Below are positions 18,545 through 28,503 of a stretch of DNA of 64,000 nt, one piece after another; within the stretch, counting starts at the first letter, position 1, and each line of letters opens with the position of its first letter. The stretch is from the NCBI GenBank assembly GCA_945877595.1, contig CAMDVN010000007.1, forward strand, positions 1-64,000, read 5' to 3'. The DNA is from Cyanobium sp. NIES-981 (GTDB lineage Bacteria; Cyanobacteriota; Cyanobacteriia; PCC-6307; Cyanobiaceae). The translations under genes were made by a program, and so were the position numbers. The notes below the pieces were generated by a model that searched no databases, had not been told where the DNA came from, and saw only the letters and a program-made list of their open reading frames with translations.

Positions 18545-19276
18545 TTATTCATCAAAACATGCGTTGATGTGATGGCTGCTTGAGCTCTGCGCCCAGTTCG
18601 CCGCACATTGCTGCCTTCTTCCCACCGGCAGGGCAGGATTGCCGCTCACGATCAGCCCCGGAGCAACGGCGCCCCGCACGACCGCAGCCAGGGCCACCAC
18701 GGCCCCCCGGCCGATCCGACAGCCGGGGGCCAGCACGGCATGGGCGGCCACCCAGGCTTCGGGGGCCACGCTGATCGGGCGTGCCTGCAGCTCAAAACCT
18801 GGACTGCGGTAGTTGTGATTGCCCGTGCAGAGGTAGACGCCCTGTGAGAGGCAGACCCGTCGCCCCAGCCGTACGGGGGCGATGTTGTCGATCCAGACCG
18901 CCTCACCGAGCCAGCAATGGGCCCCCACAAACAAACGCCAGGGATATTTCACCCGCAGGCCTGGTTTGATGCGGCACCCCTCACCGATGCGCGCCCCAAA
19001 CAGGCGCAGCAGCCAGCAGCGCCAGCCTGACCCCGGGAGCCACCGGGCAGCCAGCACGGGTGAACCACAGCAGAACCAGACCATCAGCTGCCAGCGGGAC
19101 CGGCCCAGGGAGAACGCTTCGGGCAGGCTGTAGCGATCGAGTCGTTGCATTCCCTCGGGTTGTTGCAAGCCGGCTGGATCAGCTATGGCGGCAGCTTCGG
19201 GACGGTGTGGGCCATGGTCTTCAGCAGGGCCTGGCCGGGGCCGTCGCGGCTGGGTGGTGTGGATCGGGGAACGCAT
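18545..19276 (-). CDS. WcaF-like hexapeptide-repeat acyltransferase
   Basis: GARIGEGCRIKPGLRVKYPWRLFVGAHCWLGEAVWIDNIAPVRLGRRVCLSQGVYLCTGNHNY; ATG at 19276 overlaps upstream GT2 stop. Confidence 0.85.
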   Translation of the reverse strand: MRSPIHTTQPRRPRPGPAEDHGPHRPEAAAIADPAGLQQPEGMQRLDRYSLPEAFSLGRSRWQLMVWFCCGSPVLAARWLPGSGWRCWLLRLFGARIGEGCRIKPGLRVKYPWRLFVGAHCWLGEAVWIDNIAPVRLGRRVCLSQGVYLCTGNHNYRSPGFELQARPISVAPEAWVAAHAVLAPGCRIGRGAVVALAAVVRGAVAPGLIVSGNPALPVGRRQQCAANWAQSSSSHHINACFDE

Positions 19277-20064
19277 CAGCTGGCAGGCTCCAGCAACAGC
19301 AGCATCAGCAGCAGCTCGGCGTAGACCCGTTGGGCTGCATAAAACAGGCCCCGGCGTCCATCCCAGAGGTTGCCGCGACCCAGCAGGCACAGCAGGGCCA
19401 CCGCCATGGGGGCCAGGGGCGTGTGTTTGCGGAGTCTGTCGGCGGTCGACAGCTCCCTCCAGGAACATCGGCGGAGCTTGTCCCGTTCCTCCCGCACGTA
19501 GCGCAGTTGCGCTGTGAGCCAGCGCTCGAGCGGTTTGCGATCGTCGTGGTGAATGGGCTGTTGCAAGCGGCCAATGCGACCTTGGACCTCCAGCTGCTGG
19601 GAGTGGCCGTCGTCGCGGTAGGTGCCGCAGGGGGGGCGAAATAGGGCCACCCGATCGGGCAGCAGGGTGCCTGCCAGGGGTCTGCCGGCCACGCAGTAGC
19701 GAAAGCTCAGCGCAAAACCAGCCAGGTCGGATGGGGCCTCGGCGATGGCACGCTTGACTTCGAGCGCCAGTGCTGGGGGCACTTGGTAGTCGGCATCCAG
19801 GCTCATCACCCAAGGGCTGTGCACCTGCGCCAGGCCGAAGTTCCATTGGCGGGCAAAACTGTCGAACGGCCGCTGCAGCACCTCCAGGGCTGCCCCCTTG
19901 GGGGCGTGCTTCCGGGCCAGGTTCAAGGTTGCGTCGGTGCTGCCGCTGTCGATGAGCACCACCCGCTCGAGCTCTGGCTCCAAGGCCGCCAGGGCGTCGA
20001 GGGTGCGGGCCAGGTTGGCCTCTTCGTTACAGGTGAGCAACAGTGCCGTGAGCCCAGGGGCCAT
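19276..20064 (-). CDS. Glycosyltransferase family 2
   Basis: LTALLLTCNEEANLARTLDAL...VVLIDSGSTDATLNLAR...ARQWNFGLAQVHSPWVMSLDADY. Confidence 0.9.
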   Translation of the reverse strand: MAPGLTALLLTCNEEANLARTLDALAALEPELERVVLIDSGSTDATLNLARKHAPKGAALEVLQRPFDSFARQWNFGLAQVHSPWVMSLDADYQVPPALALEVKRAIAEAPSDLAGFALSFRYCVAGRPLAGTLLPDRVALFRPPCGTYRDDGHSQQLEVQGRIGRLQQPIHHDDRKPLERWLTAQLRYVREERDKLRRCSWRELSTADRLRKHTPLAPMAVALLCLLGRGNLWDGRRGLFYAAQRVYAELLLMLLLLEPAS

Positions 20065-20128
20065 GCCTGATCAGCAAGCGTGGGCGAAGCGTATGGACTG
20101 CACTGGGGATGACGGCCCGAAACCGCAG

Positions 20129-21550
20129 TCAGGGAGCGTGAGTGCGGTCGGGTTGCTGCACACCTCGGCCCCGGGCCGCCAGCAGGGGCACCGCCAGCAG
20201 CGATCCCAGCGACAAACTGAGCAGCAGAAGCACAAAGGGATCGCCATAGATCCCGCTGGCCGCCAAAAACAGGGGCACATTGGCGAGCCCAAAGGCGAGC
20301 AGGCCCACGTGGAGATGGATCCAGCGCTGGGGGAGTTCCCCCAGCAGGGCCAGGTTGCGGCGCACCAAGACGACCAGGAGCCCGATTCCCACCAGCAGCA
20401 GGGCCACCCCGAGAAGGCCCAGTTCGGCGATCAGCCGACCTCCCCCGCTCTCAGACACAAAACCAAGGCTGGCACCGACCACCGCTTGGCGACCAAAGTC
20501 AAGAACTCCGGTTTGCGTGGCTGCGCCGGCCCCAAGGCCAAACAGCCCGGAGAGCTCCAGGGCGCGGCCTGAGCCGCTGATGGCCATGTAAGAGAAGCGA
20601 TCCACGAGCTCATCTCGGGCCGACAATGAGCGCTGCACATAATCCCCGAGCCCTTCTCCCAGAAGCTGGGGCAGCAGCAGGCTGCCGGCAAGGGCCGAGA
20701 GGCCAGCCAGCGTCAGCAGGTTGCCCACCAACCAGCCTCGCCAGGGCGGCCGCAACCAGCGTTGGAGCAAGGCCGCATCGAGCAGCACAAACAGCAGCAC
20801 CAGGACCTGCGCCTTGCGACGGCCGGTGAGCAAGCTGAGACCGGTGAAGACCACGGCGAGCAGCCCGTAGGCGATCACCGTGCTGCGGCTCTGGGCGGCG
20901 GTGGCCAGCACCAGGGCCAGGCAGGCCGCAGCCGCCAGATGCCAGGCCGCCACCTCGCTGGTGCGCCAGAGCCCGCTGGCCCCCTGCAGCGAGAGTCCGG
21001 GGCGGAAGTGAATCAGGATGCCGCTGCCCACCTCCTTCAAGAGCGGGTGATCGACCCCCCGGTAACTGAGCCAAACGCTGAAGCCGGCAGGGATCGAGAG
21101 CAGCACATACAGCCGCAGCAGACGCTGCAGCAGTGCGGGCTCGCTGGCCACCTCAAAACCCAGCCACAGGCCCAGCAGGGGGGCCACGTAAAACCCGACG
21201 CCGATCAGGCTGAGCAGGGGCTGGCCAAAGCGCATCAGCCCATTCATGGCCTGAAAGACCAGCAAGGTGGAGTAGACGGGCAACCACTGGCCCAGCTGCG
21301 GCAGGGTTGCCTGCATCAGCGGCAGCTCGAGCCCGCCTCGTTCAGCTAGGAGCACCAGGCCACAGGCGATGGCGGCGACCAGCACCAGCCCGACCGCCAA
21401 CGGCGGTTGTCCAGCCAGGGTCTTGCGCAGAGGATCCTGCAGAAAGCCAAGCAGCAGCACCAGGCCCAGGGCCGAACGCCAGGAACCCTGAAGCAGCTGC
21501 AGCACAAAGACCAAGCCCACCAGCCCAACCAGCAGTGGTACCAGACTCAT
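20129..21550 (-). CDS. Wzy-like O-antigen polymerase/ligase-family membrane protein
   Basis: ~10 predicted TM segments; SGLWRTSEVAAWHLAAAACLALVLATA...TGRRKAQVLVLLF; start at MSLVPLLVG with ATGA overlap. Confidence 0.7.
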   Translation of the reverse strand: MSLVPLLVGLVGLVFVLQLLQGSWRSALGLVLLLGFLQDPLRKTLAGQPPLAVGLVLVAAIACGLVLLAERGGLELPLMQATLPQLGQWLPVYSTLLVFQAMNGLMRFGQPLLSLIGVGFYVAPLLGLWLGFEVASEPALLQRLLRLYVLLSIPAGFSVWLSYRGVDHPLLKEVGSGILIHFRPGLSLQGASGLWRTSEVAAWHLAAAACLALVLATAAQSRSTVIAYGLLAVVFTGLSLLTGRRKAQVLVLLFVLLDAALLQRWLRPPWRGWLVGNLLTLAGLSALAGSLLLPQLLGEGLGDYVQRSLSARDELVDRFSYMAISGSGRALELSGLFGLGAGAATQTGVLDFGRQAVVGASLGFVSESGGGRLIAELGLLGVALLLVGIGLLVVLVRRNLALLGELPQRWIHLHVGLLAFGLANVPLFLAASGIYGDPFVLLLLSLSLGSLLAVPLLAARGRGVQQPDRTHAP

Positions 21551-22488
21551 CGGACCAGCTCGCGATCGGGTTTGGGCAGAAGCAAGGGGGGCAGAGCGCT
21601 GAGCCAGATGGCATGGCCCATGGCGCGCAGCTCGCCAATCAGCTTCACGGGGATCCACCACGGATGCCGCAGGTGAAAGCGGGTGCGCACTTCCCGTAGG
21701 GGACGGCGCAGCAGATACCAGACCTTGGACAGGCCATGGCCGCAGCGCAGGGCGTAGTAGAGGTCGCCCACCCCGTGGTGGCCAGAGGCGCTGGTGAGGT
21801 GGCTGCCGCGGCTGCGGGTACCCCCCGAGGCTGCTGCCAAATGGCGCAGCGAGGCCAGGGCAGCAAAGCGGATCTTTCCGCCGGCGGCGATCAGTCGCTT
21901 GGCAAATTCGGTTTCGAACCGTGCCGCCCCCGGCGGCGGGAAGCGCTCATCAAAGCCGCCGATCATCAGCGCGCGGCTGCGCCGCAGGCTGAGATTGCAG
22001 GCAATGGTGTTCTCAATCCAGCCGCTGAGGTTGCTGTTGAAGGGAAAGTCAAGGTCGCGCCAGAGTGCCGATTGACAGGGTTGGAATGGGAGGGGTGGGG
22101 ATTGGGGCCGCTGGTTGGGTTGCAGCACCTGGCCCACCACGGCCCAGGCCTCGGGGTGGCAGCGATAGGCGGCCAGGTGGGCGGCCAGCAGTCCGTCTGA
22201 CGGCACGATGTCGTCATCGAGAAACAGCACGATTTCGCCTCTCGCCCTCAGCAGCCCGGTGTTCATCGCCCGGGTGAGGTGGGGCTGGGCCAGGCGTAGC
22301 CAGTGCAGTCTCCCGGCCTGCTGCCACGTTTGAAGGGCGAGCTCCGTCTCTCGCTGATGCACTGGTGTCTGGTCGATGACCAACAGTTCACTGGCGACCT
22401 CAAGCGCCTGGCGCTGAGGTTCGAGAGCGGCGATGGTGTCGACCAGCACCTGCTCCCGCCCATAGGTGGGAATCACGATTGAAATCAT
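21547..22488 (-). CDS. Glycosyltransferase family 2
   Basis: MISIVIPTYGREQVLVDTIAAL, ARGEIVLFLDDDIVPSDG. Confidence 0.9.
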   Translation of the reverse strand: MISIVIPTYGREQVLVDTIAALEPQRQALEVASELLVIDQTPVHQRETELALQTWQQAGRLHWLRLAQPHLTRAMNTGLLRARGEIVLFLDDDIVPSDGLLAAHLAAYRCHPEAWAVVGQVLQPNQRPQSPPLPFQPCQSALWRDLDFPFNSNLSGWIENTIACNLSLRRSRALMIGGFDERFPPPGAARFETEFAKRLIAAGGKIRFAALASLRHLAAASGGTRSRGSHLTSASGHHGVGDLYYALRCGHGLSKVWYLLRRPLREVRTRFHLRHPWWIPVKLIGELRAMGHAIWLSALPPLLLPKPDRELVR

Positions 22489-23633
22489 GACGCCAGGGCC
22501 CGTTGCAGGTTGTGGATGGTGCGGGTGTGGCTCCAGCAGGCCACACTGCGGCGAGCTTCGCCGGCCAGGCTCCAGCAGAGCCCCGGTGAGCCCGCCAGCA
22601 GGTGCAGCTGGGCCGCCAACGACCCTGCATCGCCACTGGCGAAACGCAGGCCACCGCGGCCATCGGCCAGGAGCTCATCGGCTGCTCCGACCCCCGCCGC
22701 CGCCAGCACCGGAACGCCGCAGGCCATCGCTTCATTGACCGACACCCCCCAGGGTTCGTTCACGGCGGGATGCACAAACACATCGGCCAGGGCGTACCAG
22801 CGCGGCAACTCGCCATAGGGCACAAACCCGGGGCAATGGGTTCGGGGGCCCAGTGGCGCCAGGGCGGCTTCAACCTGGGGCCGCAGCGGACCCTCGCCCA
22901 GCAACACCAGCCGCAGCTGGCGACAACGGCTCGCGGCCAGGGCAAAAGCCCGCACGAGGGTGAGGGGATCTTCACGCTCGTTCCACTTCACGGCCGCGAG
23001 CACCACAAAGGCATCGGGTGGCCAGCCGCGGGCGGCCAGCGCCAGATGGCGGCTGCGGCGCTCACGGGCGCAGTGCTGCGACAGCCAGGTGTTGTCGACG
23101 GCGTAGGGGAAGGCGTAGCTGGGGCGCTCCACGCCCGAGAGCTGTCGCAGGTAGGCGTGGGCCTGCTGACCCACAGGATGCCAACAATGGAACAGCCGTT
23201 GAATGGCTCCGATGAGTTGCCGTCTTGGCAGCCCCAGCAGCCCCCCCCCTGGACTGTGGTGCAAGGTGTTGTCGGAGCGCAGACCGATGCGCAGGCCCCG
23301 CAGTCGTAGCAGCACTGCCAGTAGCAGATGGCTGCTGGGGTAATAGCCGCAGAGAATCACCAGAGCCGGATCAAAGCGTTGGATGGCATCCGCCAGGCGC
23401 CAGATGGTCAGCAGACCCTGCTGGCCCAGGCTGAGGCAGGGGTAGCTGTTTGGCCGCAGATGATCCCAATGGGGTGCAAATCCCAGCTCTGAATCAAGAC
23501 CTGTGCGACCTTGGCTGTAAATGACCCAGAGACGGCAGAAACCGTCGCTGGTGATTTGGCGAAACAGGGGGGCATCGAACTGGGTTTCCCGGTTCTGAAC
23601 CACCACCAGTCCGACGTTGCTGGTGCTGCTCAA
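22485..23633 (-). CDS. Glycosyltransferase family 4
   Basis: LGEGPLRPQVEAALAPLG...PRWYALADVFVHPAVNEPWGVSVNEAMACGVPVLAAAGVGAADEL. Confidence 0.9.
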   Translation of the reverse strand: MSSTSNVGLVVVQNRETQFDAPLFRQITSDGFCRLWVIYSQGRTGLDSELGFAPHWDHLRPNSYPCLSLGQQGLLTIWRLADAIQRFDPALVILCGYYPSSHLLLAVLLRLRGLRIGLRSDNTLHHSPGGGLLGLPRRQLIGAIQRLFHCWHPVGQQAHAYLRQLSGVERPSYAFPYAVDNTWLSQHCARERRSRHLALAARGWPPDAFVVLAAVKWNEREDPLTLVRAFALAASRCRQLRLVLLGEGPLRPQVEAALAPLGPRTHCPGFVPYGELPRWYALADVFVHPAVNEPWGVSVNEAMACGVPVLAAAGVGAADELLADGRGGLRFASGDAGSLAAQLHLLAGSPGLCWSLAGEARRSVACWSHTRTIHNLQRALAS

Positions 23634-23658
23634 GCGCTGCCTCTTCCCTGGCCAGGCT

Positions 23659-24753
23659 CTACCTTGAGCGTGCTAGCGAGCCGGAATTGTGGGCTGAGCC
23701 GTTTCTGGGGAGGCATTGGGGCAGGAGCACTGCAGCCTGCAGCAGTCGCGTCCAGGCCTTGACCAGCCATGGGGCCTCCACCAGGGCCTGCAGTAGGTAT
23801 CGATGGCAGCGGCGATCACCGTTCCGGCGCAGCCGCTCACCAATGAAATAGGCCCCCTCGGCGCGCCGGGGATCGGGCCAACGCCTGCCCTGCAGGGGCT
23901 CAGCAGCGCCAGGTTGTGGTCGAATCAGATGGGCTTGGGCCAGCCAGGGGGCTTCGCACTCCCCATGCCAACGGGCTTGGTAGAGCTGCAGGGCCAGGGC
24001 CGCCAGCTGCCGTTGCTCGCGCCAATGCCGCGACGACAGCCCCGTGGCAAACAACCGGCAGGCATACAGGGTCTGGGGGCAATGGGCGAAACGCCCCTGC
24101 AGGGCCATGCGATACCAAAGGTCCCAATCTTGGGCGTAATAAAAGGCAGCCCGGTATCCCCCTGCCCTGCGGTAGGCCGAGCGCCGCAGCATCACGGCGC
24201 CGTGGTGGGGCACATCGACAGCGATGCCATCGGCGGGCGGCAGGGTGTTGACCCAGCGGGGTGGCTGGGGCAAGGGTTGGGACAGCATCGGCCCCGGTGA
24301 CGGCTGGACATCTGCCTCGAGGGGTTCCCAATCCGGCCCGCAGCAGGCCACGCCACAGGTCACCAGCACGCAATCAGGGTGCTGCTTCAGCACCCCCCAC
24401 TGTTGTTGCAATCGCCCTGGCAGCAGGCGATCACCCACGTCGACGCGGGCGATCGCCACCCCGCGGGCCAGCCGGCAGCCCCGGATCAAGGCCCGGCTCA
24501 GACCCGCATGGGGCTGCAGCACCAGCCGCAGCCGGCGGTCGTCTCGGGCCAGCTGCTGCAGGGCCCGCAGCACCGTTGGCTCGGGGTAGCCATCGGCCAC
24601 GGCCAGACACTCCAGGTTGACCCCCTGCTGGGCCAGCACCGACGCCAGGGTGTCGAGCAGGCGCTCGAGTGGCGCCCGGCAAAACCCCAGCACCACCGAG
24701 ACCTGGGGCCGGCGGGGTGGCCAGGCCTCGGTTGGTTGGATTGCGGTGGTCAT
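23659..24753 (-). CDS. Glycosyltransferase family 2
   Basis: VSVVLGFCRAPLERLLDTLASVLAQQGVNLECLAVADG; AIARVDVGDRLLPGRLQQQ; YAQDWDLWYRMALQG. Confidence 0.85.
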   Translation of the reverse strand: MTTAIQPTEAWPPRRPQVSVVLGFCRAPLERLLDTLASVLAQQGVNLECLAVADGYPEPTVLRALQQLARDDRRLRLVLQPHAGLSRALIRGCRLARGVAIARVDVGDRLLPGRLQQQWGVLKQHPDCVLVTCGVACCGPDWEPLEADVQPSPGPMLSQPLPQPPRWVNTLPPADGIAVDVPHHGAVMLRRSAYRRAGGYRAAFYYAQDWDLWYRMALQGRFAHCPQTLYACRLFATGLSSRHWREQRQLAALALQLYQARWHGECEAPWLAQAHLIRPQPGAAEPLQGRRWPDPRRAEGAYFIGERLRRNGDRRCHRYLLQALVEAPWLVKAWTRLLQAAVLLPQCLPRNGSAHNSGSLARSR

Positions 24754-25685
24754 GGTTGGGGCAGCAGCACGAGCCGGCGGCCGGCCGCCAGGGCCCAGCG
24801 CAGCGAACGCGCCAGTGCGGCTGGCCTGGCCAGCGCGAAGCCCATGGGGCCGCTGTGGGCGATCAGCAGCACAATCGCCGCGGCTTCAGCGCGGCGGCGG
24901 TTTGCAAAGGCCTGCTCCAAATAACTGCAGAGAATGGGACGCAGGGCCTGGCGAAACAGCGCTGCACGCTCCAAGCCAAAGGCCCGCTCCATGGCCGCAA
25001 ACAACTGGGCACTGCGGCGCGCTTGCTGCAGCGGCGTCAAGCTGGACCACACACCACCGGGGTGCTGCCGGTACACCGACATCACCGCATCAATCACGCC
25101 AGCATCGCCATGGCAGGCCGCCAGCAGGTAGAGCGGGCGATCGAGGCAGTACTGCTGAAAGGTCCAGGCGGGCAATTCGATGGCGCTGCGCCGCATCAAC
25201 ACCGATGAGGTGTGGAAGCTGTAGCTAGCAACCAGCTCGGCAAAGCCGAGACGGCGCACCCCCGCTGGCGGCCCGATTTCGCCGGATTCGGGCCACAGCC
25301 GGGTGCGGCAGCCACAGAAGGCCAACTCGGGCGCGCTCTCCAGCAAGGCCAGTTGTTGCTGGAGTTTGCTGGGATCACACCACCAATCATCCCCCTCCAG
25401 AAACGCCACATAGGGTGCCCGGGCAGCCGCCAGCAGCCGGGCGAAGTTGTGATGAAAGCCAAGCGCCCCCTCGGGGCTGTACCAGGTACGGATGCGGCCG
25501 GGGTGCTGGCCAGCCGCAGCGGCCACCAAGGCCGAGGTGCCGTCGTTGGAGGCATCGTCACCAACCAACAGCTCCAACTGGGGCCAGAGGGTCTGGGCTT
25601 GCACCGAGGCCATGGCTTGCTCAATGAACGGCGCGTGGTTGCGCGTCAGCATCAACACCGAAATCTGGGGAACGGTCTCCATCAC
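24750..25685 (-). CDS. Glycosyltransferase family 2
   Basis: ISVLMLTRNHAPFIEQAMASVQAQTLWPQLELLVGDDASNDGTSAL; YVAFLEGDDWWCDPSKL. Confidence 0.9.
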   Translation of the reverse strand: MMETVPQISVLMLTRNHAPFIEQAMASVQAQTLWPQLELLVGDDASNDGTSALVAAAAGQHPGRIRTWYSPEGALGFHHNFARLLAAARAPYVAFLEGDDWWCDPSKLQQQLALLESAPELAFCGCRTRLWPESGEIGPPAGVRRLGFAELVASYSFHTSSVLMRRSAIELPAWTFQQYCLDRPLYLLAACHGDAGVIDAVMSVYRQHPGGVWSSLTPLQQARRSAQLFAAMERAFGLERAALFRQALRPILCSYLEQAFANRRRAEAAAIVLLIAHSGPMGFALARPAALARSLRWALAAGRRLVLLPQP

Positions 25686-25692
25686 GCCAGAC

Positions 25693-26670
25693 TCACGCCG
25701 GACTCACGGTGGCCGCCAGCCGGGCGGCTCCGCTGGCACCCAAACCCAGCCGCAGCAGGCGATAGACCTGTTGTTGGCGTTCCACTTGGCGGGGATCAGG
25801 AAGCCCGGCGGTGACCTGGCGAGCTAGGGCCAGCAAGCGGTCACCTTCAGGCACGGCCCCCAGGGCATGCAACTGACGCGCCCGCAGCAAACACCAGCGG
25901 GCCAGGTGATCCCACTGCTCCGCAGCGGGGGGCACCTCGGCCAGCAGGGCACAGGCAAACAGACGGGGCAAAAAGCGGGCCTCATCAAGCAGATAATCCC
26001 GCTCGGGACCGCGGCTCACCCGCGCGCCGAGGTCATGGTCGCGCTGGCACGACACTGTGCTGCCGCAGTGCACCAGGCGAGCGCCCAGGGCTCCCATGCG
26101 CGCCTCGAGATCCCAGTCTTCGGGTCGAAACAGCGGCCAGGGCCCTGCCGCATCACTGATGCTGCGCCGAAACAGTGGCGTGTGGGTGTGCCACCAACGC
26201 TCCACCAGCAGCAGGGGAAACAGCTGGGCGTGGTGCTCGGCGGTGCGGCGGCTGGGTTCGGCCAGCAGGCTGCCGTCGGCGGCCACCAGCCGGGCTGTTC
26301 CGTAGGCAATGCTGCACTCAGGAGAAGCGCGAAGGGCCCCAACTTGATCGGTGAATTTGTTGGGCAGCAACCAGTCGTCGCTGTCGAGGTACTGGATGTA
26401 GGCCCCGCGAGCTGCCAGCCGGCCCCGCTCCCGCGCGGCCCCAGGGCCGGCATTGGCTTGGCGCAGCACCCGGATCTCATTCGGATGGCTGCGCTGCAGC
26501 TCAGCCAACACCTGCGGGGTTTGGTCGGTGGAGCCGTCATCGACCAGCAGAATCTCAAGGGGCCGGTAGGTCTGTTGCAGCACGCTGTGCACTGCGTGGA
26601 GCACCATCTCAGGCCGGTTAAAGACCGGAATGATGGTGCTCACCAGCTCATGATTGGCAGCGCTGGTCAT
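25693..26670 (-). CDS. Glycosyltransferase family 2
   Basis: VSTIIPVFNRPEMVLHAVHSVLQQTYRPLEILLVDDGSTDQTPQVL; IQYLDSDDWLLPNKF. Confidence 0.92.
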   Translation of the reverse strand: MTSAANHELVSTIIPVFNRPEMVLHAVHSVLQQTYRPLEILLVDDGSTDQTPQVLAELQRSHPNEIRVLRQANAGPGAARERGRLAARGAYIQYLDSDDWLLPNKFTDQVGALRASPECSIAYGTARLVAADGSLLAEPSRRTAEHHAQLFPLLLVERWWHTHTPLFRRSISDAAGPWPLFRPEDWDLEARMGALGARLVHCGSTVSCQRDHDLGARVSRGPERDYLLDEARFLPRLFACALLAEVPPAAEQWDHLARWCLLRARQLHALGAVPEGDRLLALARQVTAGLPDPRQVERQQQVYRLLRLGLGASGAARLAATVSPA

Positions 26671-27359
26671 AGGTAGGGCTCCAGGGGTTGACGCGTCCGC
26701 ACGACCCGTGCGGGGGTGCCATGGGCCAAAACACCAGGGGGGAGTGAGCGCAGCACCACGGCTCCCGCTCCCACAACGGTGTCGGCGCCAATGCTGACCT
26801 GATGCACCAGGCAGGCGCCCAGGCCCACGGCGGCCCGCTGGCCGATGGTGACCTGGCCGCCGCAGTGCACCCCTGGGGCCAGGCTGGCAAAGTCGTCCAT
26901 CTGCCCGTCGTGATCCAGTGAGCTGCGGGTGTTGAGCAGGCAGCCGGGCCCAAGGCGGGATCCTGGCCCCACATGGGCCAAGGCGAGGATCACGGTGCCT
27001 TCGCCCAGCCGGGCCGGCTCGGCCACCACCGCCGTGGGATCGATCAGCACGGGCCAGTGCAGATTCGGCACCCGGCGACGCAGGGTCTCAGCCACCAGCT
27101 GCCGTCGGCCGTTGTCGCCAATGGCAACCACCACCTGATCCAGCTCGTAGGCCTCGCACAGCTGCGGTACGTCGGCCAGTCCACCCAGCACCGGCAAACC
27201 AAACACGAGGCCACCGCTCGGACGGGTGTCATCGATCAGACCTGCCACCTGATAGTCGCCGCGGCGGCGCAGCAACGCGAGCACCGCGTGGGCGTGGCCT
27301 GCAGCACCAATGATCAACAGGCGCTTGGCCATTGCTTCTGCTTGATGGAGCTCAGGCAT
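26667..27359 (-). CDS. NeuD/PglD-like sugar acetyltransferase
   Basis: KRLLIIGAAGHAHAVLALLRRRG; left-handed helix repeats; VTIGQRAAVGLGACLVHQVSIGADTVVGAGAVV. Confidence 0.88.
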   Translation of the reverse strand: MPELHQAEAMAKRLLIIGAAGHAHAVLALLRRRGDYQVAGLIDDTRPSGGLVFGLPVLGGLADVPQLCEAYELDQVVVAIGDNGRRQLVAETLRRRVPNLHWPVLIDPTAVVAEPARLGEGTVILALAHVGPGSRLGPGCLLNTRSSLDHDGQMDDFASLAPGVHCGGQVTIGQRAAVGLGACLVHQVSIGADTVVGAGAVVLRSLPPGVLAHGTPARVVRTRQPLEPYL

Positions 27360-28503
27360 GCAGATTGATCCCATCGCGAGGGCACGAACGGATCTGTGTG
27401 CAGATCCGGCGTACATCAGCAGCATCCAGTTGGGTGCCATTGGGCAGGGCCAGCAACCGTTCGCTCAACCACTCGGTATGGGGCAAGGCGTGGCTGATCG
27501 GGGTGCCGTTGTAGGGCGGTTGCCGGTGGCACCCAGGCGTGAAATAGCGGCGTGCCAATACCCCATGGGTCAACAAGTGATCACGCAGCCGGTCACGATT
27601 ACAACCAAAGCGAGAGTTGTCAACTTCAACAATCACGTAGTGGTAATTGCTAATTGTCTGCCCTGAGTAATCAATGAGCTGCAAGCCATCGACGTCTGCG
27701 AGCCCCTGGTTGTAGAGCTCGAAATGGCGACGATTGGTGTCGATGAATCGGGGCAAGTGCCGCAGATTTGCCAGGCCCAGGGCGGCGCTCAGCTCATTCA
27801 TCTTGCCGTTGAGTCCAAGGGCTACCACTCGGTCCTCAGCGGCAAAGCCAAAGTTCTGCAGCAAGCGCACTTGGTTGGCAAAGGCGCCGTTGTTGGTGGC
27901 GATGGCCCCCCCTTCTCCGGTGTTGAACACCTTGGTGGCATGAAAGCTGAACACCTCACAGAGGCCGTGGCCGCCGATCGCTTGGCCGTCGGCAGCGCAG
28001 CCAAAGGCATGGGCCGCATCAAACAACAGCGGCAGGCCGTGGCGATCGGCGATCTCCTGCAGGGCGGAGATGGCACAGGGACGGCCATAGAGATGCACAC
28101 CCACAATGGCGCTGGTGGCCGGTGTGATCAGGGCCTCCACTGCCGCCGGATCCATGTTGTAAGTGATTGGATCCACATCGGCAAAGACCGGACGGATCCC
28201 TTGCCATTGCAGGGCATGGGCCGTCGCCACAAAGGTGAAGGACGGCAGGATTACCTCGCCGCTGAGGCCTGCTGCCCGGGCCGCCAGCTCCAGAGCCACC
28301 GTGCCATTGCTGCAGAGGATCACGTGCTCGACACCGAGCCGCTGGCCCAACTCGGCTTCCAATTGCTCGACGAGGGGGCCGCGGTTGGTGAGCCAGCGCC
28401 GTTCAAAACAACCGCGGGCCAGGCCGGCGAATTCTCCCCATGGCGCGAGGTTGGGGGCGCCCACGTGCAGCACCTTGTTGCGGGGGGACCAGGGTGCTCT
28501 CAT
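27352..28503 (-). CDS. DegT/DnrJ/EryC1/StrS family aminotransferase
   Basis: VILCSNGTVALELAARAAGL, VILPSFTFVATAHALQW, DAAHAFG, FSFHATKVFNTGEGGAI (PLP Lys). Confidence 0.93.
   Translation of the reverse strand: MRAPWSPRNKVLHVGAPNLAPWGEFAGLARGCFERRWLTNRGPLVEQLEAELGQRLGVEHVILCSNGTVALELAARAAGLSGEVILPSFTFVATAHALQWQGIRPVFADVDPITYNMDPAAVEALITPATSAIVGVHLYGRPCAISALQEIADRHGLPLLFDAAHAFGCAADGQAIGGHGLCEVFSFHATKVFNTGEGGAIATNNGAFANQVRLLQNFGFAAEDRVVALGLNGKMNELSAALGLANLRHLPRFIDTNRRHFELYNQGLADVDGLQLIDYSGQTISNYHYVIVEVDNSRFGCNRDRLRDHLLTHGVLARRYFTPGCHRQPPYNGTPISHALPHTEWLSERLLALPNGTQLDAADVRRICTQIRSCPRDGINLHA

Noticed and set aside
19277-19846. N-terminal extension of the 18545..19846 ORF
   Set aside because: Overlaps the well-supported GT2 gene in another frame; ATG at 19276 gives an ATGA-type junction and the WcaF-like fold
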